Below are positions 30,578 to 38,384 of a stretch of 64,000 bases of DNA, one piece after another. The notes below the pieces were generated by a model. The model was not told the DNA's origin. It made no database searches and was given only the letters and a program-made list of their open reading frames with translations. Source of the stretch: CAVQJU01 sp963754955 (GTDB taxonomy: Bacteria; Acidobacteriota; Vicinamibacteria; Vicinamibacterales; CAVVIG01). A program made the position numbers and the translations under genes. Each line of letters begins with the position of its first letter. Position 1 is the stretch's first letter. The stretch is from contig CAVWHY010000001.1 in assembly GCA_963754955.1 (NCBI GenBank), positions 248,001 through 312,000 of the forward strand, in the 5' to 3' direction.

Positions 30578-32714
30578 GGGCGCGGTCGATCCTCAGGAGA
30601 ATCATGGTCATGTCATCGTGCTGCGCGGCCGTGCCGACAAACGAGGCGATTTCGCGCAGCACGCGTTCGCGCAGCTCTTCCGACGGGAGATCGGCGTGCT
30701 CCTCGAGGAGACGTCCGAGCCGGTCGTCGCCGAAACAATCGTCGGCCTCGTTCATCGCCTCGCTGATCCCGTCCGTATACAAAGTGTAGAGGTCCCCGTC
30801 GCGCAGCGGAATGGTCTGCTCTTCGAGGAGCCGCTCGAACATCGTGCCGTCGTGCATCTGCAGGCCGAGTACCAGGCCGTCCGGAGCCAGGATGCGCATG
30901 CGGCGGCCGTCCGGCCCCGGCGGTGCGCCGTCGCCCGGCAGGTACATGAGGGGCGTGTGGCCCGCGCGTGCGTAGGTCATCGTCCGCTCGCGCAGGTCGA
31001 CGATCGAGTAGGTCATCGTGATGAAGCTGCGCGCGTCGAGGTTGGTGGCCATGATGCGGTCGGCCGCCACCAGGAGCGCGCGCGGCGAGGTGTGAATCTG
31101 GCTGAGGGAGAGCATCAGCCCCTTCAGCTCGGCCATGTACAGCGCCGCCGACGTGCCCTTGCCCGACACGTCGGCGATCAGCACCCCCAGGCGCTGCTCG
31201 CCGATGCGAAACAGATCGTAGTAGTCGCCGCCGACCTCGCGCGCAGGCACGCACAGCGCCGTCACCGACAGCCCCGGCATCACCAGCGCCCCCTGCGGCA
31301 GCAGCGACATCTGGATCTCACGGGCGATGCGCAGTTCCTCTTCGAGGCGCTTTTTCTCGGCGGCTTCACGCAGCAGGTCCTCGATGCTGGCCGTCATCGA
31401 GTTGAACGATTGCGCGAGCTCGCCCAGCTGGTCCTGTGCCGTCACGGCGATTTTGTGGGTGAAGTCCCCGTGGCGGACCCGCTCGGTGCCGGTGAACAGC
31501 TCGTGCACAGATCCCGTGATGGACCGCGCCAGCGCGAGGCCGGTTCCGAGCGCCATGACCTCGATCAGGATGAAGAGGCCGCCGATGACGAACAGAATCA
31601 GCAGCAGCGCCTGGCTCGACGCCCGGCTGACCAGGCCTTGCGCGGAGGAAATGCGCTCGTACAGCTCGGCGATGCTGAGCTGCGTGGAGAGGATCAGGGT
31701 GCCCGACTCGCCCGTGTTCCAGTCCCGGTACTCGAGAAAGCTCCTGAGGTTCCCGAGGATCCCCGTCGAGGGCGCTCGCGCCGGCAGCTGTTCGCCCCCG
31801 CGTCCTGCGATCGGCTTGACGCCGTGAGCCCCCGCTCCCGAGTCCGGAGCGACGCTGGCGCCTCGCATCTCGATACCCGTCTCACGCCGGAGCTGCTGTG
31901 AAATCTGCTCGTGGACCGGCAAGTCGACGACCACCGCGTAGCCCGGATGCCGCGCGTCGGGAAAGGCGACCGCACGCAGGAGCACGTCGGCCTGGTCACC
32001 TGACTCGCCGTCCGGACTGGGCGACGCGTAGGCTTCCACGCCGCTCACGCCGGCGCAATCGATCCACCTGGGAATGCTGGACGGCGCGTTCACATGAGCC
32101 CACGGCCCGGCGGTGATGACGTGCGCGGGCGAGGCCGTCTGCGCCGAGCTACCCGCACAGATGCGATCGGCGGGCACGACGGCGATCGACACACCGGCCA
32201 TCTCGCCCGTCGTGTTGGCCTGCCGCCGTTCGATGATGCCGGGGATGTCGCGGCCGTCGGCGCGCTGAATCTCGAGCGCGGTCCCCTGCGCCAGGAAGCT
32301 GGCCTGGTCGGCCAGGGCGCGTAGATGACTCTGCACGAGGTACGAGCTGAAGTTGTAGAAGAGCAGGAACCCGCACAGCAGGAAAAAGACGACGATGAGC
32401 GTGGCCGGAAAGAAGCCGACGAATACGTACGAGAGCATCAGCTTGCGGCGCACCCGCCAGAGCAGGTGACGCTTCCCGAGCACGACCAGCTTGAACACGA
32501 CGTACGCCGCGCCGATCGCGAGCGCGAGGCCGGCAGCGGTGTCGATGACGCTGAGAAACCCCGGCACGGTGCCGAGCGTGAGGCCAACCGCATAGACGGC
32601 GAGCCGCAGCACGATGCCGATAACGATCGCCCGTCCCGGCAGCGTGCCGAGCAGCGCGTGACGCGCGCTGTCCCAGCGGCTGGCACCTGATGGAAGCTCT
32701 CGAAAGGCGGGCAT
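30570..32714 (-). CDS. Membrane SpoIIE-family PP2C phosphatase with HAMP domain
   Basis: A 714-residue RsbU-like phosphatase. Hydrophobic segments near 27-45, 53-77 and 92-118 precede a large sensor region. A further TM helix (about 370-395, LLILFVIGGLFILIEVMALG) leads into HAMP (SVHELFTGTERVRHGDFTHKI) and a coiled-coil signalling helix (EKKRLEEELRIAREIQMSLLP). The PP2C core has metal-binding aspartates in VGGDYYDLF, VLIADVSGKGTSAALYMA, YTDGISEAMN and QHDDMTMILL. Targets of such enzymes are phosphorylated anti-anti-sigma factors. No partner STAS or kinase gene is adjacent, though a STAS-like protein is encoded at 51338. Confidence 0.93.
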   Translation of the reverse strand: MPAFRELPSGASRWDSARHALLGTLPGRAIVIGIVLRLAVYAVGLTLGTVPGFLSVIDTAAGLALAIGAAYVVFKLVVLGKRHLLWRVRRKLMLSYVFVGFFPATLIVVFFLLCGFLLFYNFSSYLVQSHLRALADQASFLAQGTALEIQRADGRDIPGIIERRQANTTGEMAGVSIAVVPADRICAGSSAQTASPAHVITAGPWAHVNAPSSIPRWIDCAGVSGVEAYASPSPDGESGDQADVLLRAVAFPDARHPGYAVVVDLPVHEQISQQLRRETGIEMRGASVAPDSGAGAHGVKPIAGRGGEQLPARAPSTGILGNLRSFLEYRDWNTGESGTLILSTQLSIAELYERISSAQGLVSRASSQALLLILFVIGGLFILIEVMALGTGLALARSITGSVHELFTGTERVRHGDFTHKIAVTAQDQLGELAQSFNSMTASIEDLLREAAEKKRLEEELRIAREIQMSLLPQGALVMPGLSVTALCVPAREVGGDYYDLFRIGEQRLGVLIADVSGKGTSAALYMAELKGLMLSLSQIHTSPRALLVAADRIMATNLDARSFITMTYSIVDLRERTMTYARAGHTPLMYLPGDGAPPGPDGRRMRILAPDGLVLGLQMHDGTMFERLLEEQTIPLRDGDLYTLYTDGISEAMNEADDCFGDDRLGRLLEEHADLPSEELRERVLREIASFVGTAAQHDDMTMILLRIDRARA

Positions 32715-32740
32715 GGACGTGGACTTCGCGTTATTAAAGC

Positions 32741-33916
32741 ATGTATCGTAAAGAGATCGTGAAGCTCACGCCGCACGCGCGATTCAGCACGCTGTGCCTG
32801 CACGCCGGGCAGGAACCGGATCCGTCGACCGGCGCGATCATCACGCCGATCTACCAGACGTCCACGTACGTGCAGGAGGCGCTCGGCCGGCACAAGGGCT
32901 TCGAGTACGCGCGCACGCAGAATCCAACCCGCCAGGCACTCGAACGCAACCTGGCGGCCATCGAAGGCGGCAAGGAAGGCTTCGCGTTCGCGTCGGGGAT
33001 GGCCGCCATCGGCGCGATCGCCACGATGCTCAAGTCGGGCGATCACGTGGTGGTCTCCGACAACACGTACGGCGGCACGTTCCGGCTGTTCGACAAGGTG
33101 CTGACGCGCTACGCGCTCTCGTTTGCGTACGTGGATACCTCGCGGCTGGAGGACGTCGAGCGCGCGTTCACGCCGGCGACGCGCATGGTGTTCGTGGAGA
33201 CTCCGACGAACCCGGTCATGCAGATCACGGATCTCACGGCCGTGGCGGAAATGGCGCATCGTCGCGACGCGCGCCTGGTCGTCGACAACACGTTCGCGAG
33301 CCCCTGCATTCAGCGCCCGATCGAGTTCGGTGCGGATCTGGTCGTCCACAGCACCACGAAATACCTCAACGGGCACAGCGACAGCGTCGGCGGCGCCGCG
33401 ATCGCGGTGCGAGACGACGACATCGAGTGGCTGCGGTTCGTCCAGAACGCGGAAGGTGCCATCCTGAGCCCCTTCGACTCGTGGCTCGTGCTGCGCGGGA
33501 CCAAGACGCTCCCGATCCGGATGGCGCGGCACAACGAGAACGGCCTGGCGCTCGCGCGTTTCCTCGCGGATCATCCGAAGGTGCGCCACGTGTACTATCC
33601 CGGGCTGCCGTCGCACCCGCAGCACGCGCTGGCGGCGCGACAGATGCGGGGCTTCGGGGGCATGCTGTCGTTCGAGCTCGGTTCGCTCGAGGGGGCACGC
33701 CGCGTGCTCGACAACGTGCGCCTGCTCGCGCTCGCCGAGAGCCTGGGCGGCGTGGAGTCCCTGATTTCGCATCCCGCCACGATGACGCACGCCTCGGTGC
33801 CCGTCGAGCGGCGCACGGCGCTCGGCATCACCGACGGTCTCGTGCGCATCTCGGCCGGGATCGAGGACATCGAGGACTTGCAGGAAGATCTCTCGCAGGC
33901 GCTCGATCGGGTTTGA
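32741..33916 (+). CDS. Cys/Met-metabolism PLP enzyme (cystathionine synthase/lyase family)
   Basis: 391-residue PLP-dependent trans-sulfuration enzyme. Motifs: LCLHAGQEPDPSTGAIITPIYQTSTYVQ, ARTQNPTRQALE, FASGMAAIGAI, VVDNTFASP and the PLP lysine in VHSTTKYLNGHSD. ESLGGVESLISHPATMTHASV near the C-terminus is standard. It could act as cystathionine gamma-lyase/synthase or O-acyl-homoserine sulfhydrylase; sequence alone does not separate these. The ATG at 32741 is used; GTG at 32759 lies behind an AAAGAGA stretch and is possible. Confidence 0.94.
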   Translation: MYRKEIVKLTPHARFSTLCLHAGQEPDPSTGAIITPIYQTSTYVQEALGRHKGFEYARTQNPTRQALERNLAAIEGGKEGFAFASGMAAIGAIATMLKSGDHVVVSDNTYGGTFRLFDKVLTRYALSFAYVDTSRLEDVERAFTPATRMVFVETPTNPVMQITDLTAVAEMAHRRDARLVVDNTFASPCIQRPIEFGADLVVHSTTKYLNGHSDSVGGAAIAVRDDDIEWLRFVQNAEGAILSPFDSWLVLRGTKTLPIRMARHNENGLALARFLADHPKVRHVYYPGLPSHPQHALAARQMRGFGGMLSFELGSLEGARRVLDNVRLLALAESLGGVESLISHPATMTHASVPVERRTALGITDGLVRISAGIEDIEDLQEDLSQALDRV

Positions 33917-33919
33917 AGG

Positions 33920-33954
33920 CTGAACCCTGAACCCTGAACCCTGAACCTTGAACC
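33920..33954. repeat. Heptamer array CTGAACC, five units, forming the dedA start
   Basis: Four CTGAACC units and a fifth TTGAACC unit, 3 nt after the preceding stop codon. The C-to-T change in the last unit creates the TTG start codon used by the DedA gene. The unit is the reverse complement of GGTTCAG at 1619-1660. Confidence 0.9.
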
Positions 33955-34607
33955 CCGTCGACTTCATCCTCCATAGCGATCAGAAGCTCCTCGAGCTCGT
34001 GTCCACCTACGGCTCGTGGGTGTACGGGATCCTGTTCGCGATCGTCTTTGCGGAAACCGGCTTCGTGGTGACGCCCTTTCTGCCGGGCGATTCGCTGCTC
34101 TTCGCGACCGGCGCGCTCTGCGCCCAGGGCAGGCTGAGCACACCAGTGGCCGTTGGACTGCTGATCCTGGCTGCGTTCGTGGGTAACGCCGTCAACTACA
34201 CCATCGGCCGCATCGTCGGTGCGCGCGTGTTCACCGCGACGGATCGATCGGGCCTCTTCCACCGGCTGCTGAACCGGGAACACCTGCAGCGGGCGCACGC
34301 GTTTTTCGAGCAATACGGAGGCAAGGCGATCATCCTCGGGCGCTTCGTCCCGATCGTCCGCACGTTCGTGCCATTTGTGGCGGGCGCCGCGTCCATGCGC
34401 TCGCACACGTTCGCCCTGGTCAACCTGATTGGCGCGGCCGCGTGGGTCGGGATCTGCGTGGGCGCGGGCCTGCTGTTCGGCAACGTGCCCATCGTGAAGC
34501 AGAACTTCTCGCTGGTCGCGCTCGGGATCGTTGCCGTCTCGCTGCTGCCGATGGCCGTCGAGCTCGCCAGGGGATCCAAAAGGTCCGAGACGTCCACTCG
34601 GTCCTAG
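33948..34607 (+). CDS. DedA-family (VTT-domain) membrane protein
   Basis: 219-residue inner-membrane protein of the DedA/SNARE-associated family, implicated in flipping undecaprenyl phosphate or phospholipids and in envelope integrity. Recognisable pieces are GILFAIVFAETGFVVTPFLPGDSLLFATGALCA, AFVGNAVNYTIGRIVG, the HAFFEQYGGKAIILGRFVPIVRTFVPFVAGAASM block with the conserved Arg, and GAAAWVGICVGAGLLFG. The start is TTG at 33948, inside a heptamer array, and the native N-terminus may have been slightly shortened by it. The last residues (SETSTRS) and the TAG stop are encoded by a 9-nt array. Confidence 0.93.
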   Translation: MNPVDFILHSDQKLLELVSTYGSWVYGILFAIVFAETGFVVTPFLPGDSLLFATGALCAQGRLSTPVAVGLLILAAFVGNAVNYTIGRIVGARVFTATDRSGLFHRLLNREHLQRAHAFFEQYGGKAIILGRFVPIVRTFVPFVAGAASMRSHTFALVNLIGAAAWVGICVGAGLLFGNVPIVKQNFSLVALGIVAVSLLPMAVELARGSKRSETSTRS

Positions 34608-34726
34608 AGGTGCACTCGGTCCGCAGGTCCACCCAGGTCCGCGACGCCGCTCCGGGACCTCTCGGACCCTTCGGACCTTCCGGACCTTCCGGACCTTTCG
34701 GACCTTTCGGACCTATTGGACGTTTT
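34581..34726. repeat. 9-nt-period array, GGTCC arm then GGACCTTTC arm
   Basis: From 34581 to about 34642 degenerate 9-nt units contain GGTCC. From 34655 to 34726 eight units of type GGACCTTTC/GGACCTTCC follow without a break. The two parts are opposite in orientation and can pair. The region overlaps the 3' ends of the convergent DedA and VOC genes and encodes the last residues of both. Confidence 0.9.
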
Positions 34727-35696
34727 GGACGAGCTCGATCGCGACGAGGTCCGGCCCTTCGATCATCGCGGCGCGCATCGAACCCCAGCGGTGAATCTCC
34801 TCGGTGACCTTCACCCCCTCGCGTTTCAGCATGACGACGAGGCCGTCGAGATCCGGCACGCTCAGCGCGAAATGGTCGACGATCTGCCCTCGCGGGCTGA
34901 CGTATGGACCGTGGCGCGGGCGAATCAGGATCGATACCATGTCGCCGACGGGTACCGCGCCTGCCGGGTTACGCACCATCCCGATTCTGTCGAACGCCGG
35001 CCACGTGACTTCTTCGTACGGACGCTTGCAGTTGTCGGCCGTAATCGGCGCACCGCGGCCCTCAACACCGGCGCCGATGCCGAGCCGGGTCGTGTACCAC
35101 ACCTGGGCGCAGGCGGGATCCTCGTGGAACAGGTGTACGTGGTTGAAAAACTCCGTCGGTGGAAAGTTGCCGGCATTCTCGACCAGCGCTCCATCGGGTC
35201 CGCGCAGGTACTGAAAGCCGCCGACACGTGGAGGCTGCGCGCCCTGGGCCCGCAGCTCCATCAGACGGGCCGCGGTCGGGAACGTCCCGGGGACATCGCT
35301 CGAGATCTCCACGACCGCGGCGTCCGGGCCCGCGAACATCGGCGCCACCTCGAGCTTGAGCGCGTGAAACCGCTCGAGGTAGGCACGCGAGTCCGGCGTA
35401 TTCCACCCGAAATGCCAGATCGCGCTCTGTGGCTGCGTCGGCGGAGGCGTGTTCACCTTGCTGAACAGCAGGTAGGGACCGTTGATCGTTCTGACGGCTT
35501 CATCGCCGTTGAACGTCGTCTGTACTGACGTGGTGAACGCCTTCGGGTAGTAGGCGGCGGCCATCGCCGGGTTTACCGAGTTGAGATGGACGTGGTGAAA
35601 CCGGATGCCCGCCGGCACGGCCGCGCCCCCGGGCACCTGCGCGCGCGGCGTCCCGCTCACGAGGACGAGCACAGACGCCGCAAGAATCTTCCTCAT
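34713..35696 (-). CDS. Secreted VOC-family (glyoxalase-like) protein
   Basis: A 327-residue protein with a signal peptide (RKILAASVLVLVSGTPRAQ). Two vicinal-oxygen-chelate modules are visible: FHHVHLNSVNPAMAAAYYPKAF with AAVVEISSD, and FFNHVHLFHEDPACAQVWYTTRLG with VDHFALSVPDLDGLVVMLKREGV. His residues at the starts of the betaalphabeta units suggest a metal site. The activity is unknown; this type of exported double-VOC protein is frequent in Acidobacteriota. It is flanked on both sides by GGACCTTTC-type 9-nt arrays, and its final residues (VQNVQ) come from one. Confidence 0.85.
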   Translation of the reverse strand: MRKILAASVLVLVSGTPRAQVPGGAAVPAGIRFHHVHLNSVNPAMAAAYYPKAFTTSVQTTFNGDEAVRTINGPYLLFSKVNTPPPTQPQSAIWHFGWNTPDSRAYLERFHALKLEVAPMFAGPDAAVVEISSDVPGTFPTAARLMELRAQGAQPPRVGGFQYLRGPDGALVENAGNFPPTEFFNHVHLFHEDPACAQVWYTTRLGIGAGVEGRGAPITADNCKRPYEEVTWPAFDRIGMVRNPAGAVPVGDMVSILIRPRHGPYVSPRGQIVDHFALSVPDLDGLVVMLKREGVKVTEEIHRWGSMRAAMIEGPDLVAIELVQNVQ

Positions 35697-35699
35697 GCG

Positions 35700-35747
35700 T
35701 TGGACTCGGACCTCTCGGACCCCTTGGACTTCTCGGACCCTTTATCG
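35700..35747. repeat. 9-nt array GGACYYYTY upstream of the VOC gene
   Basis: About five 9-nt units containing GGAC (TTGGACTCG, GACCTCTCG, GACCCCTTG, GACTTCTCG, GACCCTTTA). They fill the whole gap between the cutA stop and the VOC start. The family is the same as the right arm at 34655-34726. Confidence 0.85.
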
Positions 35748-36056
35748 TGTGAGCCCGACCCAGTCGAGATATGCCCGGCTTCCGTCTTCGACGGGGAGGA
35801 CCACGAACTCGGGGATTTCGTACGAGTGCAACGCCTTGAGCCGCGCCTCGAGCGCCGGCACGCGGTCGCGTGTGGTCTTGATGACCAGCTGACGCTCGGC
35901 GTCGCGCTCGACCTCTCCCTTCCAACGATAGACGGACACCATCGGCCCGTGGAGGTTCACGCAGGCGGCGAGCCGTTCAACGACCAGCGCGCGCGCCAGG
36001 CGCTCGCCCGTCTGCTCGTCGGGAACGGTTGAGAGGACGATCACGACATCAGTCAT
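35742..36056 (-). CDS. cutA: CutA1 divalent-cation tolerance protein
   Basis: A 104-residue trimeric alpha/beta protein of the CutA1 family, linked to copper tolerance, although its direct job is unsettled. Family blocks: VLSTVPDEQTGERLARALVVERLAACVNL, SVYRWKGEVERDAERQLVIKT and HSYEIPEFVVLPVEDGSRAYLDWV. It is divergent from the FtsB-like gene. Confidence 0.96.
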   Translation of the reverse strand: MTDVVIVLSTVPDEQTGERLARALVVERLAACVNLHGPMVSVYRWKGEVERDAERQLVIKTTRDRVPALEARLKALHSYEIPEFVVLPVEDGSRAYLDWVGLTR

Positions 36057-36097
36057 GGTTGTACTTTGCGCCGAATTGTTGTAACGTTTCCGCGAAA

Positions 36098-36463
36098 GTG
36101 CCGAAGGCCGCGACGCGCCCCATTGTCAGGAAGAAGAAGATTCCGCGCAAGCCGAGCTCGCCCGGCCGCACGGTCGGCCGCTGGGTCATCCTGATTGTCA
36201 TCGGCATGATCGTGCTCGACGCGATCGTCGGCGACCGCGGGTTGATGGCGACGCTCCGCGCGCGCCGCGAGTACCACGAACTTGCCGGCGTCATCGCCAA
36301 CCAGCGCGCGGAAAACGCGCGATTGGCCGATCAGGCGCGGCGCCTGCGTGACGACCCCCGTGCTATCGAAGAGGTGGCCCGGCGCGAACTCGGCCTGATC
36401 CGGCCGGGCGAAAAGGTGTTCATCCTGAAAGACGTCGGCCCCGCCAAAGACAAGCAGCCATAG
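36098..36463 (+). CDS. FtsB/DivIC-like septum formation initiator
   Basis: About 121 residues from a GTG at 36098 (PKAATRPIVRKKKIPRK). A longer frame from 36029 would overlap the divergent cutA start. A basic cytoplasmic N-terminus is followed by one TM helix (WVILIVIGMIVLDAIVG), a coiled coil (ARREYHELAGVIANQRAENARLADQARRLRDDP) and the family's terminal ARRELGLIRPGEKVFIL. Role: divisome assembly together with FtsL/FtsQ-type proteins (family knowledge). No other division gene is nearby. Confidence 0.88.
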   Translation: MPKAATRPIVRKKKIPRKPSSPGRTVGRWVILIVIGMIVLDAIVGDRGLMATLRARREYHELAGVIANQRAENARLADQARRLRDDPRAIEEVARRELGLIRPGEKVFILKDVGPAKDKQP

Positions 36464-36500
36464 GCACGGCCTCGTACCCTACACTGGAGGAGGGGTTGCG

Positions 36501-37487
36501 ATGCCGCATTCGACTACTTCTTCCGGCGCCGCCAGGGGCGTCAACGGTCTTCATCACATCACCGCCATCGCGGGCCCCGCGCAGGAAAATGTCGATTTCT
36601 ACGCGGGCATCCTCGGCATGCACCTGGTCAAACGGAGCGTGAACCAGGACGACCCCGGCACGTATCACCTTTTCTACGCGGACGCGGAAGGCAGCCCGGG
36701 CACGGACCTGACATTCTTTCCATGGACGCGTCAGGCACCCCCGCGGATCGGCCACGGACTGGCGGTCGAGACAAGCCTGGAAATCCCCGCGGGCAGCCTG
36801 GACTACTGGAGCGCGCGGCTCGAGCGATATGGCGTCCGCTTCGAGAGGACGGAAATGCGGTTCGGCGACCGGAACCTGCCGGTCGTCGATACGCACGGGT
36901 TCCGCCTGTCGCTCGTCGAAAGCGCCGCTCCAGGCCGCCGATTCACGCCCTGGGACGGGAGCCCTGTCCCTCCGGAGCGGCAGATTCGCGGGCTGTACGG
37001 CGCCCGCCTCTGGGAGCGCAGCGAGGTCGCCACGAGCCGGTTCCTCACCGGTGTGCTCGGCTTCGAGCGCCTCGGCGAGGAGGACGGATGGACGCGATAC
37101 GGGTTCGGCAGCGCCGCCGGCTTCGTCGACGTCCGCGAAACGCCCAACGCGCCGCGGGGCGGCTGGGGCGTCGGCGTGGTGCACCATCTTGCGTGGCGCG
37201 TGGACGACGAGGCACATCAGTTGGCGGTGCGGCAGCAGGTCGAGGCCGGCGGCGGGCAGGCGACCGGTGTCATCGATCGCTTCTGGTTCAAGTCGGTGTA
37301 CTTCAAGGAGCCCGGAGGCGTGCTGTTCGAGATCGCGACCGACGGCCCCGGCTTCTCGACGGATGAAGACCCCGCCCACCTCGGCGAAGCGCTGGTGCTC
37401 CCGCCGTGGCTGGAGGCGCAACGCCGCGGGATCGAAGACGTTCTGCCTCCCATCACCCTGCCGGTCATGGCGGCGACACAGGAATGA
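36501..37487 (+). CDS. mhqO: Ring-cleaving dioxygenase-like VOC protein, MhqO family
   Basis: 328 residues with two VOC halves: GLHHITAIAGPAQENVDFYAGILGMHLVKRSVNQDDP and GVVHHLAWRVDDEAHQLAVRQQVEAGG, the second ending in SVYFKEPGGVLFEIATDGPGF. Potential metal ligands are the His of each half and the Glu of LFEIATD. In Bacillus the MhqO proteins are induced by quinones. A strong GGAGGAGGGG lies upstream of the ATG. The stop overlaps mhqD (ATGA). Confidence 0.92.
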   Translation: MPHSTTSSGAARGVNGLHHITAIAGPAQENVDFYAGILGMHLVKRSVNQDDPGTYHLFYADAEGSPGTDLTFFPWTRQAPPRIGHGLAVETSLEIPAGSLDYWSARLERYGVRFERTEMRFGDRNLPVVDTHGFRLSLVESAAPGRRFTPWDGSPVPPERQIRGLYGARLWERSEVATSRFLTGVLGFERLGEEDGWTRYGFGSAAGFVDVRETPNAPRGGWGVGVVHHLAWRVDDEAHQLAVRQQVEAGGGQATGVIDRFWFKSVYFKEPGGVLFEIATDGPGFSTDEDPAHLGEALVLPPWLEAQRRGIEDVLPPITLPVMAATQE

Positions 37488-38116
37488 CGGCGCCCCCGGG
37501 CCTCGGCTTCGAGCACATGTTCGCGGCGCCGACGGCGCCGGACGCGCCGACGCTCCTGCTGCTGCACGGCACAGGGGGCACCGAGCACGACCTGCTGCCG
37601 CTCGCGGAGTCGATCGCGCCCGGCGCGGGCGTGCTCAGCCCGCGCGGCAAGGTGCTGGAGCGCGGCATGCCCCGGTTCTTCCGCCGCCTGGCCGAGGGCG
37701 TGTTCGACCTGGACGATCTTCGCTTTCGCACACACGAGCTGGCCGGGTTTGTTGAAGCCGCGTCGCGCCACTACGGATTCGATCGCGCACGAGTCGTCGC
37801 CGTCGGATTCTCGAATGGGGCCAACATCGCGGCGAGCACGCTCCTGCTCGAACCGGGCGTGCTGGCCGCCGCGATTCTGTTCCGCGCGATGGTGCCGCTC
37901 GTTCCGGATCCGCTGCCGTCGCTCCAGGGAACGCCGGTCTTCATGTCCAATGGACGGACGGACTCGCTCATCCCCGCGGCCGGCGCCGAACAGCTCGCCG
38001 ACCTGCTCCGGCAGTCGGGCGCCAGCGTGACGCTGCAGTGGCAGCCCGGCGGCCACCAGCTCACGCGTCAGGATGTGGTGCAGGCTCAGGAGTGGCTAGT
38101 GGACCGTACTCGATGA
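37484..38116 (+). CDS. mhqD: Alpha/beta hydrolase, MhqD-like carboxylesterase
   Basis: 210-residue phospholipase/carboxylesterase-fold protein. The start ATG at 37484 overlaps the mhqO stop. Catalytic triad: Ser in VGFSNGANIAAS, Asp in NGRTDSLIPA, His in PGGHQLTRQD. Oxyanion region: LLLHGTGGTEHDLLPLA. MhqO and MhqD are co-regulated quinone-stress proteins in Firmicutes, and the overlapping pair here supports the same assignment. No MhqR regulator is adjacent. Confidence 0.92.
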   Translation: MTAPPGLGFEHMFAAPTAPDAPTLLLLHGTGGTEHDLLPLAESIAPGAGVLSPRGKVLERGMPRFFRRLAEGVFDLDDLRFRTHELAGFVEAASRHYGFDRARVVAVGFSNGANIAASTLLLEPGVLAAAILFRAMVPLVPDPLPSLQGTPVFMSNGRTDSLIPAAGAEQLADLLRQSGASVTLQWQPGGHQLTRQDVVQAQEWLVDRTR

Positions 38117-38138
38117 ATCCGGTCACGGTATGACGATC

Positions 38139-38279
38139 AACGCAGAGCACGCGGAGCACGCCGAGGCGTTCGTCCGCGTTTGTCGGGCGCTCGGCCTGCC
38201 TCGGCAGGCCGCCCGCGTCGAGCGCTTCACCGAGCGCTGCGTTCAGTCTTCTCTGCAGACTCGCCGTGCTCTGTGTTGT
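38139..38279. repeat. Degenerate CAGAGCACG-family repeat pair
   Basis: The left block (38140-38166) has 9-nt units GCAGAGCAC, GCGGAGCAC, GCCGAGGCG. A right block near 38252-38279 contains the partly complementary CTCTGCAGACTCGCCGTGCTCTGTG. The 85 nt between them hold no supported gene. It appears to be a decayed copy of the element at 13620-13690, after the mhqD stop. Confidence 0.6.
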
Positions 38280-38360
38280 ACGTGCCGTGGCTGTGATCCG
38301 TACGCCTTAGAAAGACGCGCCACTAGCCAACGTAGCGGACTGCTTTGCCGGGCCGCGGAA

Positions 38361-38384
38361 CGTCCGCCTGAAGGCGGACGCTAC
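38361..38384 (-). repeat. REP-like palindrome with GTAG head overlapping a stop codon
   Basis: On the minus strand: GTAG, then a 9-bp stem CGTCCGCCT/AGGCGGACG around a 2-nt loop. The TAG of GTAG is the stop codon of the YVTN protein (38381-38383). Layout and position match the REP at 21607-21631, although the stem sequence differs. Confidence 0.8.

Noticed and set aside
34531..34794. Open frame encoding RTFRTFRTF repeats
   Set aside because: The peptide is a direct product of the 9-nt GGACCTTTC array and overlaps the convergent ends of dedA and the VOC gene. No start signal or family.
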